Assembly (NCBI GenBank): GCA_900465675.1
Contig: UBJR01000013.1
Location: 1-64,000, forward strand
Origin: Hyphomicrobiales bacterium
GTDB taxonomy: Bacteria > Pseudomonadota > Alphaproteobacteria > Rhizobiales > Rhizobiaceae
Reading direction: 5' to 3'
Length of the DNA stretch: 64,000 nucleotides
Shown here: positions 35,381 to 46,274 of the stretch, piece by piece
Layout: each line of letters begins with the position of its first letter
Numbering within the stretch: position 1 is the first letter of the stretch
Program-made: the position numbers and the translations under genes
Notes under the pieces: model-generated
Told to the model about the DNA's origin: nothing
Seen by the model: the letters and a program-made list of their open reading frames with translations, nothing else
Database searches by the model: none

Positions 35381-36733
35381 TCAGACGAGCATGCCCATCG
35401 GGTTTTCGATATAGCCCTTGAAGGCCTGCAGCAGCTGCGCGCCGAGCGCGCCATCGACGCAGCGATGGTCGGTCGACAGGGTGACGCTCATGACCGTTGC
35501 AATGGCCATCTCGCCCTTCTTGACGACGACGCGCTGCTCGCCTGCGCCGACCGCCAGGATCGTTGCATGCGGCGGGTTGATGACGGCTGCGAAATCCTTC
35601 ACGCCCATCATGCCCATGTTCGAAACCGAGGTCGTGCCACCCTGATATTCTTCAGGCTTCAGCTTGCGATCCTTGGCGCGCTTGCCGAGATCCTTCATCT
35701 CGTTGGAGATGGCAGAGAGCGTCTTCAGCTCGGCCTTGCGGATGATCGGGGTGATCAGGCCGCCCGGGATCGACACGGCGACACCGACATCGGCATGCTT
35801 GTGCTTGACCATGTTGTTGTCGGTCCAGGAAACGTTCGCATCCGGAACGTCGCGCAGCGCCAAAGCCATCGCCTTGATGACCATGTCGTTGACCGAGAGC
35901 TTGTAGGCCGGTGCGCTGTCCTTGCGGGGCGCCGCATCGTTCAGCTGCGCGCGAAGCGCCATCAGCGCGTCCAGTTCGCAATCGACGGTGACGTAGAAGT
36001 GCGGCACGGTCTGCTTCGATTCCACCAGGCGGCGGGCGATCGTCTTGCGCATGTTGTCATGCGGCACGAGCTCATAGGAACCCTGCTCGAAGAGCTTGAG
36101 AACGGCTTCTTCCGAGGCACCCTTCGGGGCTGCAGCAGGCGCGGCAGCGGCCTGAGGTGCAGCTGCGGCAGCAGCAGGCGCAGCCGCCTTGGCGCCACCA
36201 CCGGATACGGCAGCTTCGACATCGCTCTTGACGACGCGGCCATGCGGGCCGGAGCCGGTGACAGCGGCGAGATCGATACCGGCTTCCTTCGCGAGGCGGC
36301 GAGCCAGCGGCGAAGAGAAGGTGCGGTTGCCAGACGGTGCGACAGCAGCAGGCGCTGCGGCCGGAGCAGGAGCAGAAGGAGCGGCGGCTGCCGGGGCAGC
36401 TGCGGCTTCAGCCTTCGGTGCCGGGGCAGCTTCGGCCTTCGGAGCCGGCGCCGACGCACCGGCGCCGCTTGCGGCCGCCTTCACGTCTTCACCCTCGGCT
36501 GCCAGAACGGCGATCAGCGCGTTGACCTTGACGCCTTCCGTACCAGCCGGAACGATGATCTTGGCAACGGTGCCTTCATCGACGGCTTCGACTTCCATCG
36601 TCGCCTTGTCGGTTTCGATCTCGGCGATGACATCGCCAGACTTGACCGTGTCGCCTTCCTTGACCAGCCACTTGGCCAGATTGCCTTCTTCCATCGTCGG
36701 AGAGAGGGCAGGCATCGTGATGTTGATAGGCAT
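35381..36733 (-). CDS. pdhC: Pyruvate dehydrogenase E2, dihydrolipoamide acetyltransferase
   Basis: 450 residues. One lipoyl domain at the N-terminus (lipoyl lysine in ETDKATMEVEAVDEG), an Ala/Pro linker, a peripheral subunit-binding domain (SPLARRLAKEAGIDLAAVTGSGPHGRV) and the catalytic domain ending with DHRCVDGALGAQLLQAFKGY (His and Asp of the acyltransferase). It transfers acetyl groups to CoA. It lies 15 bp after pdhB. Confidence 0.97.
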   Translation of the reverse strand: MPINITMPALSPTMEEGNLAKWLVKEGDTVKSGDVIAEIETDKATMEVEAVDEGTVAKIIVPAGTEGVKVNALIAVLAAEGEDVKAAASGAGASAPAPKAEAAPAPKAEAAAAPAAAAPSAPAPAAAPAAVAPSGNRTFSSPLARRLAKEAGIDLAAVTGSGPHGRVVKSDVEAAVSGGGAKAAAPAAAAAAPQAAAAPAAAPKGASEEAVLKLFEQGSYELVPHDNMRKTIARRLVESKQTVPHFYVTVDCELDALMALRAQLNDAAPRKDSAPAYKLSVNDMVIKAMALALRDVPDANVSWTDNNMVKHKHADVGVAVSIPGGLITPIIRKAELKTLSAISNEMKDLGKRAKDRKLKPEEYQGGTTSVSNMGMMGVKDFAAVINPPHATILAVGAGEQRVVVKKGEMAIATVMSVTLSTDHRCVDGALGAQLLQAFKGYIENPMGMLV

Positions 36734-36748
36734 CGAAATACCCTCCCC

Positions 36749-38128
<1,380 letters not shown>

Positions 38129-38143
38129 TGGTTCCCTCCCCGA

Positions 38144-39190
38144 TTAGAGCAGAATGTCGGTGTAGAGCGCGGATGCATCCGGCTCCGGATCGTTCTGGGC
38201 GAAATCGGCGCTGTCGGCGACGATGTCGCGGACGTCCTTGTCGATCGCCTTCAGATCGTCTTCGGAGGCCCAGCCCTTTTCGACGAGGCGCTGACGCACC
38301 TGCTCGATCGGGTCGTGCTCCGAGCGCATCTTCTGCACTTCGTCCTTGGAACGGTACTTGGCCGGGTCCGACATGGAGTGGCCACGGTAGCGGTAGGTCA
38401 GCATTTCCAGGATGATCGGGCCCTTGCCGGAGCGGCAGTGCTCGAGCGCCTCGTCGGCGGCAGCCTTGACGGCGCGCACGTCCATGCCATCGACCTGTAC
38501 ACCCGGAATGCCGAAGCCGGAGCCGCGCAGCGAATAGTTCGACTGTGCGGTGGCGCGGGCCGTTGAGGTGCCCATGGCATAGCGGTTGTTTTCGACGATA
38601 TAGATGATCGGCAGCTTCCAGAGTGCCGCCATGTTGAAGCTTTCGTAGACCTGGCCCTGGTTGGCCGCGCCGTCACCGAAATAGGCGACGCTGACCGAGT
38701 CATTGCCGCGGTAGCGGTTGGCAAATGCCAGACCGGTGCCGAGCGAGACCTGCGCGCCGACGATGCCGTGTCCGCCGTAGAAATGCTTTTCCTTGGAGAA
38801 CATGTGCATCGAACCGCCCTTCCCGTGGGAATAGCCGTTGCGGCGGCCGGTCAGTTCGGCCATGACGCCGCGGGCGCTCATGCCGGTTGCCAGCATGTGA
38901 CCGTGGTCGCGATAGGCAGTGATGACCTGATCGCCATCCTTCTGCGCCATCTGCATGCCGACGACGACAGCTTCCTGACCGATGTAAAGGTGACAGAAAC
39001 CACCGATGAAGCCCATGCCGTAAAGCTGGCCGGCCTTCTCTTCGAAGCGGCGGATCAGCAGCATCTCGCGGTAAGCCTTGAGCTCCTCGTCGCGATCGAA
39101 ATCGGCGACAGGACCACCATTCGAGGCCTTGGCTGCGGATTTTGCGCTGGTCTTGCGGCTGGAAACGGTCGCGTTCTTTCGCGGCGCCAT
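38144..39190 (-). CDS. pdhA: Pyruvate dehydrogenase E1 alpha
   Basis: 348 residues. It decarboxylates pruvate-derived substrate (pyruvate) with thiamine diphosphate. TPP motif GDGAANQGQVYESFNMAALW ending in VENN, phosphorylation-loop-like YRGHSMSDPAKYR and the active-site GGHGIVGAQ are present. The N-terminal 30 residues are a basic, Ala/Ser/Lys-rich extension. It is first of the pdhABC run; 145 bp separate it from the ftsB-like gene and contain an A+T-rich stretch (39290-39345) suited to a promoter. Confidence 0.97.
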   Translation of the reverse strand: MAPRKNATVSSRKTSAKSAAKASNGGPVADFDRDEELKAYREMLLIRRFEEKAGQLYGMGFIGGFCHLYIGQEAVVVGMQMAQKDGDQVITAYRDHGHMLATGMSARGVMAELTGRRNGYSHGKGGSMHMFSKEKHFYGGHGIVGAQVSLGTGLAFANRYRGNDSVSVAYFGDGAANQGQVYESFNMAALWKLPIIYIVENNRYAMGTSTARATAQSNYSLRGSGFGIPGVQVDGMDVRAVKAAADEALEHCRSGKGPIILEMLTYRYRGHSMSDPAKYRSKDEVQKMRSEHDPIEQVRQRLVEKGWASEDDLKAIDKDVRDIVADSADFAQNDPEPDASALYTDILL

Positions 39191-39335
39191 TCAACCCTCC
39201 CTATGGGTTTGTGGTTCTTAGGTGGCGCGTACCATAGGGAAGAAATATGGCCACAGCAATGCCATAAATGCATGGCACGTATTCAGGATTAAACCACTGA
39301 TAACTCTATATAATTAACGATTAACCTGTTTTCAG

Positions 39336-39656
39336 TTAATTGGAATATGAATTGAATATCACGACCTCGTCGGCGCGTGACATATTCAGCTGGTAACGGG
39401 CTTTTTCGTCCAGCATATCCTTATCCAGAGAGCCGTCGCTGAGCAGCGCGACCTGCTGTTCGATATGCTCGCGCTTGGCCTTCAGAGTCGCAAGCTCCTT
39501 CTCGCGGGCGATGCGCCGCTGCTCGAAGAGCTCGGTCGCACGCAGGCCGTAATCGCCATGGATGCAATGATAGCCGAAATAGGAAAGAAAGGCGACCGTC
39601 ATAGCCGGAACAACGAACCGGCCGATCTTCTTTTTCTTATGATGCTTTGTCCACAT
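39336..39656 (-). CDS. Septum formation initiator (FtsB/DivIC-like) protein
   Basis: 106 residues from the ATG at 39656 (MWTKHHKKKKIGRF). A basic N-terminus, one membrane helix (FVVPAMTVAFLSYFGYHCIHG), then a charged coiled coil (QRRIAREKELATLKAKREHIEQQV) and DEKARYQLNMSRADEVVIF. This is the layout of FtsB-type divisome proteins. An ATG at 39680 is an alternative. The eno-ftsB-pdhA order is common in alphaproteobacteria. Confidence 0.88.
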   Translation of the reverse strand: MWTKHHKKKKIGRFVVPAMTVAFLSYFGYHCIHGDYGLRATELFEQRRIAREKELATLKAKREHIEQQVALLSDGSLDKDMLDEKARYQLNMSRADEVVIFNSYSN

Positions 39657-39746
39657 ACGCACACATGCTCTAAAACGCATTACCTATGCGATGAGAGTAG
39701 CGCTGAGAGATTAACCGTCCGTTGACTATGAATTCTTGCGGGCAAG

Positions 39747-39776
39747 AAAAAACCCGCGCCGGTGAAGCGCGGGTTT
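39747..39776 (-). terminator. Rho-independent terminator after eno
   Basis: AAACCCGCGC at 39750-39759 pairs with GCGCGGGTTT at 39767-39776; on the - strand the hairpin is followed by a T-run (complement of the A's at 39747-39752). It lies about 25 bp past the eno stop and upstream of the ftsB-like gene, so that gene should have its own promoter or depend on read-through. Confidence 0.85.
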
Positions 39777-39800
39777 CAAGGCATCGATCGCTAACGGCTA

Positions 39801-41075
39801 TCAGCCGCGGATGATCGAGCGGCCGGCGTAGCGGGCCTGCGGGCCGAGGCCCTCTTCGATGCGGATCAGCTGGTTGTACTTTGCCAGACGATCCGAGCGC
39901 GACAGCGAGCCGGTCTTGATCTGGCCGCAGTTGGTGGCAACCGCGAGATCGGCGATCGTCGAATCTTCGGTTTCGCCCGAACGGTGCGACATGACGGCAG
40001 TGTAGGCAGCCTTGTGCGCGGTGTTGACGGCGTCCAGCGTTTCCGTCAGCGAGCCGATCTGGTTGACCTTGACGAGGATCGAGTTGGCAACGCCCATCTT
40101 GATGCCGTCGCGCAGGCGGGCCGAATTGGTGACGAAGAGATCGTCGCCGACCAGCTGAACCTTCTTGCCAGCCAGATCGGTCAGGGCCTTCCAGCCGTCC
40201 CAATCGTCTTCAGCCATGCCGTCTTCGATCGAAATGATCGGATACTGGGCAGCGAGCTGCGCCAGGTATTCGGCCATGGCGCCCGGCTCCAGCGTGCGGC
40301 CCTCGCCTTCGAGAACGTACTTGCCGTCCTTGAAGAATTCGGTCGAGGCGCAGTCGAGGCCGAGATAGATGTCTTCGCCGGGCTTGTAGCCAGCCTTTTC
40401 GATCGACTTCATGATGAAATCGAGGGCTTCAGGCGCGCTTTTCAGACCGGGTGCGAAACCGCCTTCGTCGCCGACGTTGGTGTTGTGCCCCTGAGCCGAG
40501 AGTTCCTTCTTGAGGACGTGGAAGACTTCCGAACCCATACGGACGGCTTCACGGATCGAGTCGGCACCGACGGGCAGGATCATAAATTCCTGGAAGTCGA
40601 TCGGATTGTCGGCATGAGCGCCGCCGTTGATGATGTTCATCATCGGAACCGGCAGCAGGTGGGCCGAAGCGCCACCGACATAACGGTAAAGCGGCAGGCC
40701 GGCAGCTTCAGCGGCAGCCTTGGCGACAGCGAGCGAAACGCCGAGGATAGCGTTGGCGCCAAGGCGCGACTTGTTCGGCGTGCCGTCCAGCTCGATCATG
40801 ATGTTGTCGATCTGGATCTGGTTTTCGGCATCGATGCCGCCGATGGCGTCGAAGATTTCCGTATTGGCAGCTTCGACAGCCTTTTCGACACCCTTGCCGA
40901 GATAGCGCTTGCCGCCATCGCGAACTTCGACGGCTTCATGCGCGCCGGTCGAGGCACCCGACGGAACAGCCGCGCGGCCCATGCTGCCATCTTCCAGATA
41001 AACGTCGACCTCGACGGTGGGGTTGCCACGGCTATCGAGAATCTCGCGGGCGATGATATCGGTAATTGCAGTCAT
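39801..41075 (-). CDS. eno: Enolase
   Basis: 424 residues, normal enolase length. It converts 2-phosphoglycerate to phosphoenolpyruvate. Signatures: ITDIIAREILDSRGNPTVEVDV, GAHADNPIDFQEFMI, metal-binding SIEDGMAEDDW and the C-terminal MSHRSGETEDSTIADLAVA. The frame is open to 41171, but the ATG at 41075 gives the standard MTAITDI start. A small hairpin (GGCCTC/GAGGCC at 41184-41199) lies between it and kdsA but has no T-run. Confidence 0.97.
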   Translation of the reverse strand: MTAITDIIAREILDSRGNPTVEVDVYLEDGSMGRAAVPSGASTGAHEAVEVRDGGKRYLGKGVEKAVEAANTEIFDAIGGIDAENQIQIDNIMIELDGTPNKSRLGANAILGVSLAVAKAAAEAAGLPLYRYVGGASAHLLPVPMMNIINGGAHADNPIDFQEFMILPVGADSIREAVRMGSEVFHVLKKELSAQGHNTNVGDEGGFAPGLKSAPEALDFIMKSIEKAGYKPGEDIYLGLDCASTEFFKDGKYVLEGEGRTLEPGAMAEYLAQLAAQYPIISIEDGMAEDDWDGWKALTDLAGKKVQLVGDDLFVTNSARLRDGIKMGVANSILVKVNQIGSLTETLDAVNTAHKAAYTAVMSHRSGETEDSTIADLAVATNCGQIKTGSLSRSDRLAKYNQLIRIEEGLGPQARYAGRSIIRG

Positions 41076-41229
41076 GGGTTTCTTCCTGCTCGGTGGGTGG
41101 GATAAATCGTTTGAAATCGTCTTAATCGAAGGCACGCAAATTACAATGGCCGTTTTTGAGCCGCCTAACATGCCTTCGTTTCCGGCCTCATTCGAGGCCT
41201 ATTACAGGATCATGTCAGCCTTTTGAACG

Positions 41230-42075
41230 TCAGGCCGCTTTCGCGATCGCGTCGAAGGCGAGAAGCTTTTCGAGAAGCCGCGGCATGTCCTTCAGATAGA
41301 CCATATTCGGGCCGTCGGACGGGGCGTTGTCCGGGTCTTCGTGGGTTTCGACAAAAACACCTGCGACACCGACTGCAACGGCTGCACGCGCCAGGGTCTC
41401 AACGAATTCGCGCTGACCACCGCTCGAGCCGCCCTGCCCGCCCGGCTGCTGCACGGAATGCGTGGCGTCGAAGATAACAGGGGCGCCGAGTGCGGCCATG
41501 ATTGGCAGCGAGCGCATGTCCGATACCAGCGTGTTGTAACCGAAGGAGGCGCCGCGTTCGCAGAGCAGGATGTTCGGATTACCGCTGGCATTCAGCTTGG
41601 TGAGAACATTCTTCATGTCCCAGGGCGCCAGGAACTGGCCCTTCTTGACGTTGACGATCCGGCCGGTCTTGGCGGCGGCAACGAGAAGGTCGGTCTGGCG
41701 GCTGAGGAAGGCCGGGATCTGCAGGATGTCGGCGACGGAAGCCACCTGCTCGCACTGCTCTTCCGTGTGGATGTCGGTCAGAACGGGAAAGCCGAATTCC
41801 TTCTTCAGATCGGAGAAGACTTCAAGCGCCTTTTCAAGACCGATGCCGCGCTCGGCGGAAAGCGATGTGCGGTTCGCCTTGTCGAAAGACGACTTATAGA
41901 CGAGGCCGATACCGAGCGACTTGCAGAGTTCGCTCAGAACACCGGCGACCATGAAAGCGTGGTCGCGGCTTTCCATCTGGCAAGGACCGGCGATCAGCGA
42001 CAGCTTGCCCGTATTCGAAAAAGTAACGCGTCCAGCACTCTCGCCGGCGACGACTTCTGCATTGGTATTTGTCAT
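41230..42075 (-). CDS. kdsA: 3-deoxy-8-phosphooctulonate synthase KdsA
   Basis: 281 residues. It condenses phosphoenolpyruvate and arabinose 5-phosphate to KDO-8-phosphate for LPS. Signatures: LIAGPCQMESRDHAFMVAG, YKSSFDKANRTS, VLTDIHTEEQ, CERGASFGYNTLVSDMR and FVETHEDPDNAPSDGPN. Its start overlaps the VOC gene stop by 4 bp (ATGA). Confidence 0.97.
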   Translation of the reverse strand: MTNTNAEVVAGESAGRVTFSNTGKLSLIAGPCQMESRDHAFMVAGVLSELCKSLGIGLVYKSSFDKANRTSLSAERGIGLEKALEVFSDLKKEFGFPVLTDIHTEEQCEQVASVADILQIPAFLSRQTDLLVAAAKTGRIVNVKKGQFLAPWDMKNVLTKLNASGNPNILLCERGASFGYNTLVSDMRSLPIMAALGAPVIFDATHSVQQPGGQGGSSGGQREFVETLARAAVAVGVAGVFVETHEDPDNAPSDGPNMVYLKDMPRLLEKLLAFDAIAKAA

Positions 42076-42950
42076 TGGGTCTCCTCGAAGGCAAAGATTG
42101 CGCCTTGTCCCGGCGCCGGCTTCACCAGCAGACGATTGTTCATACTGACATGGGTGATCCCGTTAGCAGCCAAATGCGCCGCTGTCACGGCCAGATCACC
42201 GACCGAAAAGACGATTGCGCGCGCCCTGAGGCCGTTATCGGTGACAAGTGGCTCGGCATCGAAATAGGCCTCCATGCCCTCGTTCGAGAAGATGGAAAGT
42301 CTCCCGTTCGGCAATTCGAAGGATAGGCCGAGTGCCGCCTCCTTAGGCTCCACTCCACCGCTGGCCGTCTCCAGAAATTCGGCGAAGGCCTGCGGATCCT
42401 CAGCGCTCAGGGCAATCTCGCTGATGCCGGTGACGCCGTTTGCATGGGTTTCCAGTGCCTTGCGATCGGCCGGAAAGGCGTTGATCCGCTGGCAGGCGAA
42501 GAAGAAGACATCGGGTGCCCGGAGATCGGCGGCAAAGGCGAGCTTGAAGGCGCCTGTCGCCTGCGTTCCGTCGGGCATGACGATCGGCCGCGAGAATTCG
42601 ACCATATCACCGCCGCTGAGCTGCGCGCCGTCATAGGAAGCCTTGTCCGCATCGGCATCATCGGTGCCGAAGACGATGGCTGAAAAACCATCATCGCCGC
42701 AGCGGAAGCGGAAGGCCTGATCGCGGGCGACGAAGCTGTTGCCCTTCGCGACTGCCGCGTCGCACTCCGCTTGGCTCGCGACACCGAGCGGTTCGAGATA
42801 GGTCTTGTCGGCCAAGAAGACGCAGGCATTCTCCGTTCCGAACGGATGACGGCCATCGGCCGCGACGGTGAAACCGAGACGCCCGAGTCGCTCGCGGGCA
42901 ACGTCGATATGGGTCACGGGCAGTACCAGATGATCGAGCGGATGCGTCAT
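42072..42950 (-). CDS. VOC/glyoxalase-like domain protein
   Basis: 292 residues. The N-terminus (THPLDHLVLPVTHIDVARERLGRLGFTV) and ENACVFLADKTYLEPLG match the large glyoxalase-like VOC family; the C-terminal half repeats the pattern. The substrate is unknown. The ATG at 42950 has GGAGG just upstream and is preferred to an ATG at 43007. It is coupled by 4 bp to kdsA and divergent from lexA. Confidence 0.82.
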   Translation of the reverse strand: MTHPLDHLVLPVTHIDVARERLGRLGFTVAADGRHPFGTENACVFLADKTYLEPLGVASQAECDAAVAKGNSFVARDQAFRFRCGDDGFSAIVFGTDDADADKASYDGAQLSGGDMVEFSRPIVMPDGTQATGAFKLAFAADLRAPDVFFFACQRINAFPADRKALETHANGVTGISEIALSAEDPQAFAEFLETASGGVEPKEAALGLSFELPNGRLSIFSNEGMEAYFDAEPLVTDNGLRARAIVFSVGDLAVTAAHLAANGITHVSMNNRLLVKPAPGQGAIFAFEETQ

Positions 42951-43089
42951 GGCGGTTCCTCCGGTGAAGCCGGCAGAGATTTGCACGCCCTGCCCGGCAA
43001 AGCGCAAGCGTGGATCACCAATGCGGCAAATAAACTTTCAAAAACGACGAAAAATCATCGGAAGTTTTACCAATATTTAGGCACTTGCG

Positions 43090-43104
43090 GAACACATATG
43101 GAAC
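43090..43104 (+). promoter_or_regulatory. LexA operator (SOS box) upstream of lexA
   Basis: A perfect alphaproteobacterial SOS box GAAC-ACATATG-GAAC (GAAC-N7-GAAC) lies 50 bp before the lexA start. It implies that LexA represses its own gene, as known for this class. Because the gap is shared, the divergent VOC-kdsA unit could also feel it. Confidence 0.88.
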
Positions 43105-43153
43105 ATATAGTGTCCGTTCTGGCTTTGTTTCACGAATCTGGGGAAAGACTTCG

Positions 43154-43867
43154 ATGCTGACGCGCAAACAACAGGAGCTTCTCCTCTTCATTCACGAGCG
43201 GATGAAGGAGTCCGGCGTACCGCCGTCCTTCGACGAGATGAAGGATGCGCTCGACCTGGCTTCCAAGTCGGGCATCCATCGCCTGATCACGGCTCTGGAA
43301 GAACGTGGCTTCATTCGCCGCCTACCGAACAGGGCGCGCGCACTCGAGGTCATCAAGCTTCCGGAAGCCTACAGCCCGAGCATTCAGCCGCGCCGCGGCT
43401 TCTCGCCGAGCGTCATCGAAGGCAGCCTTGGCAAGCCGCAGCCCGTCGCGCCGCCGAAGCCGGCGAACGAGGACAATCACACGTCGATCTCCGTGCCGGT
43501 CATGGGCCGGATCGCAGCCGGTGTGCCGATTTCGGCGATCCAGCAGAACACACACGACATCACTGTTCCCGCCGACATGCTCGGAAACGGTGAACATTAT
43601 GCTCTTGAGGTCAAGGGCGACTCGATGATCGAGGCCGGCATCTTCGACGGCGATACGGTCATCATCCGCAACACCAATACCGCCAATGCCGGTGATATCG
43701 TCGTTGCTCTCGTCGATGACGAAGAGGCAACGCTGAAGCGCTTTCGCCGCAAGGGTGCATCCATTGCGCTCGAAGCTGCCAACCCGGCTTACGAAACCCG
43801 TATTTTCGGACCGGACCGCGTCAAGGTTCAGGGCAAGCTCGTTGGCCTTATCCGCCGCTATCACTGA
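43154..43867 (+). CDS. lexA: SOS repressor LexA
   Basis: 237 residues. N-terminal winged HTH (MLTRKQQELLLFIHERMKESGVPPSFDEM), a long alphaproteobacterial linker (about 70-112), the self-cleavage site A122-G123 in GRIAAGVPIS, catalytic S157 (GDSMIEAGI) and K195 (ATLKRF). The ATG at 43154 gives the usual N-terminus; the frame is open further upstream through the operator. Its last 20 bp overlap the convergent comEC end. Confidence 0.97.
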   Translation: MLTRKQQELLLFIHERMKESGVPPSFDEMKDALDLASKSGIHRLITALEERGFIRRLPNRARALEVIKLPEAYSPSIQPRRGFSPSVIEGSLGKPQPVAPPKPANEDNHTSISVPVMGRIAAGVPISAIQQNTHDITVPADMLGNGEHYALEVKGDSMIEAGIFDGDTVIIRNTNTANAGDIVVALVDDEEATLKRFRRKGASIALEAANPAYETRIFGPDRVKVQGKLVGLIRRYH

Positions 43868-46274
43868 GCGTCTCGCTTTCACCAAAAGTGCCGCTGCGCC
43901 AATCGTAGGCGCGGTGGCCGGTCCAGGGCCGGTCGAGACCCTCGAATGATGTGGTGATTTCGGCGATCCCATTGGGGAAACGAAGCTCGACAGCGCCTGT
44001 CTTCCGCAGTGTCTCCCCGGTGAAAAGCAGGGCGCCTGAGCGGCAGGTATCGAGGCGCAGGCGAACCGGTGTGACGACGATATCGGATATGTCGCAGGCT
44101 GGGCCAAGGAACGCCGCATTCTCGATCACGGTCAGGATCGAACCACTGTCGAGCTTCGCCGTACACCAGGCCTTTTTCACGCATGAGAAGCGCTCGCCCG
44201 TCGCACTGGCCTTGATCGCGTTCATGGTGTCGTTCTGCTGTGCCTCTGTCAGTTTCAGCCTTTCACCGCGCGGTGCGGTTGGAATATCCGGGAGCGCCGG
44301 GAACGCCGGTGACAAATGCTTATCGATCACCAGAGCGCGCCTCCATTGATCAAAGATAAAGCCCGGTGGCCGCTCGCGATTGGTGGCGAGGCCGTTGTCA
44401 CTGACGATGCCCGCCATGCTCCCGTCCTCGGCAATCACGATTTTCGGCGGCGGAGGACCTCCCAACATCGCGGCGGCTGTCGTCGATGCCACCAAGATCG
44501 CGGTGCCTAGATGGCGCATGCGGCTGCGCAGCAAAGTCAGCAGCAGGAAACCTGTCACCGCCGCGGGAAAATACCAAGACGCCAGGCGCCCGACGCCGAT
44601 ATCGCCGCCCCATGAAGCAACCGTCCTGGCGATGGCGATCACCAGATCGAGCCCGAAGCCCGTCACCTGCCACGCCCATGCATCGAGGCCGAAGGGCATC
44701 AGCAGCATGGCAATGAGGCCGAACGGCATGATGATGAAGGAGATGATCGGCATGGCAGCGAGATTGGCTGGCAGGCCATAGGCCGTCAGCCGGTGGAAGT
44801 GCTCGACCGAGAACAACGCGGTCGAGAAGCCGCCGATGACGGAGGTCAGCAGAATGCCACCGAAGAACGCCGCGGCGGAAGACAGCATCCTGACTGCGCG
44901 AAACTTTGCGAAGGGCCGGTCGCGCACCGGCCTCTCCTTCCAGAGCGCATAGCCCGCGACGAGGGCCAGTGTCGCGGCGAAGGACATCTGGAAGCTTGGT
45001 CCCATGATCTCCAAGGGCGAGAGGACAATGATCACCAGCGCCGATAGGGCTACGTTGCGCAGACTGATCGACGGCCGGTCGAAGAAGACTGCGGCCAACA
45101 TGATCGCCATCATGATGAAGGCGCGTTCGGCGGAGACGGCGAAGCCCGAGATCAGGAAATAGGCGGTGACGGCGGCAAGCGCACCGGCTGCGGCGATCTT
45201 CTTGACGGGATAGGCCTGGACGACAGCCGGAAACAGGCTGAGCACGCTGCGGAAGCCGACGAAGAAGATGCCTGCCGACAGCGCCATGTTGAGACCGGAA
45301 ATGGCAATGATATGCGCAAGCCCGGATTGGCGCAGCGCCTCGGTCGTCTCGCTCGAAATGGCGCGGCGCTCGTCCGTGACGAGAGCGGCGGCGAAAGCGC
45401 CGGTGTCGCCAGGCAGGATACCTCTGATACGATCGCCGATGCCGCTTCTGAGGCGATAAAGCCATTCAAGCGCGCGATCCTGCATCGATCCGGGCCCGGG
45501 TTCGGCCGCCGGAACTACGGCAGGGGCACCATAAAAGAAACCGTTGCCACCGACGCCGTCGAAATAGGCACCGAACGAAAAGTCGTTGAGGCCGGGAAGA
45601 GCGGGGCCTGACGGCGGCGTCAGCCTTGCCCTGCCCTTCAGCCAAGCCCCGGTTTGGAACTCCGCTTTCTGGCCGCGCGCAATCACGATCACCTGCTCTG
45701 GCGGCCGTTTCAGCGCCGGGTTCTCCGTCGCCTTGAGCGCCAGCAGATACCGCCAGCCGCCGCGGCCATCGCTTTCCCGCCGCTCTACGCGGCCTGTCAG
45801 CGTTGTCGTTACCGCCGAATCGAGAACGACAGTACCGGCTCTCCAGGTCTCGAATTGTGCGGCGAGGATGCCAACAGCGATCAACATCATGGAGACTAGG
45901 CAGATCCGGCTCCACTCCCGGCCGCGATCCGTCACTGCGAGCAGCAGAAGTAGCGCGATTGCGCATGAAAGCGGCACAGCCGGTGAAATGTCTGCGCCGC
46001 AGGCAAACCAGAGAACGGAGCCCAGTCCGAGCGCCACCGGCGCAAACAACATGCGGCCGCCATAAGCCAGTTCTTCGACAGCGCAGGCCGGCAGGCTTTG
46101 CACAACACGGCGCTGGAGCGACCGAAGAGCATGAATAGAAAGCTGCCGGCGGTGACCTAGATTAACAGGTGCGAAGAGAGAGCCCGCTGCAGGCGGCATC
46201 AGCGGCGTCTGCGGCAATTTGGCCGCGGCACCGATGGTGATCGTGCTGACGTCGCTGGTTTTCAACTCCGGCAT
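43848..46274 (-). CDS. comEC: ComEC/Rec2-family competence membrane protein
   Basis: 808 residues from the ATG at 46274 (MPELKTSDVSTITIG). An N-terminal soluble (OB-like, DUF4131) region, then the competence domain with HIIAISGLNMALSAGIFFVGFR and about ten hydrophobic segments, as in DNA-uptake channels. The C-terminal 200 residues correspond to the beta-lactamase-like region but show no HxHxDH metal motif. An upstream start at 46394 is possible but would add an odd leader. Natural competence is not proven in rhizobia. Confidence 0.88.
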   Translation of the reverse strand: MPELKTSDVSTITIGAAAKLPQTPLMPPAAGSLFAPVNLGHRRQLSIHALRSLQRRVVQSLPACAVEELAYGGRMLFAPVALGLGSVLWFACGADISPAVPLSCAIALLLLLAVTDRGREWSRICLVSMMLIAVGILAAQFETWRAGTVVLDSAVTTTLTGRVERRESDGRGGWRYLLALKATENPALKRPPEQVIVIARGQKAEFQTGAWLKGRARLTPPSGPALPGLNDFSFGAYFDGVGGNGFFYGAPAVVPAAEPGPGSMQDRALEWLYRLRSGIGDRIRGILPGDTGAFAAALVTDERRAISSETTEALRQSGLAHIIAISGLNMALSAGIFFVGFRSVLSLFPAVVQAYPVKKIAAAGALAAVTAYFLISGFAVSAERAFIMMAIMLAAVFFDRPSISLRNVALSALVIIVLSPLEIMGPSFQMSFAATLALVAGYALWKERPVRDRPFAKFRAVRMLSSAAAFFGGILLTSVIGGFSTALFSVEHFHRLTAYGLPANLAAMPIISFIIMPFGLIAMLLMPFGLDAWAWQVTGFGLDLVIAIARTVASWGGDIGVGRLASWYFPAAVTGFLLLTLLRSRMRHLGTAILVASTTAAAMLGGPPPPKIVIAEDGSMAGIVSDNGLATNRERPPGFIFDQWRRALVIDKHLSPAFPALPDIPTAPRGERLKLTEAQQNDTMNAIKASATGERFSCVKKAWCTAKLDSGSILTVIENAAFLGPACDISDIVVTPVRLRLDTCRSGALLFTGETLRKTGAVELRFPNGIAEITTSFEGLDRPWTGHRAYDWRSGTFGESETLSDSGG

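Noticed and set aside
41184..41199. Hairpin GGCCTC/GAGGCC between kdsA and eno as a terminator
   Set aside because: Short stem with no T-run on the transcribed strand; not reported as a feature.
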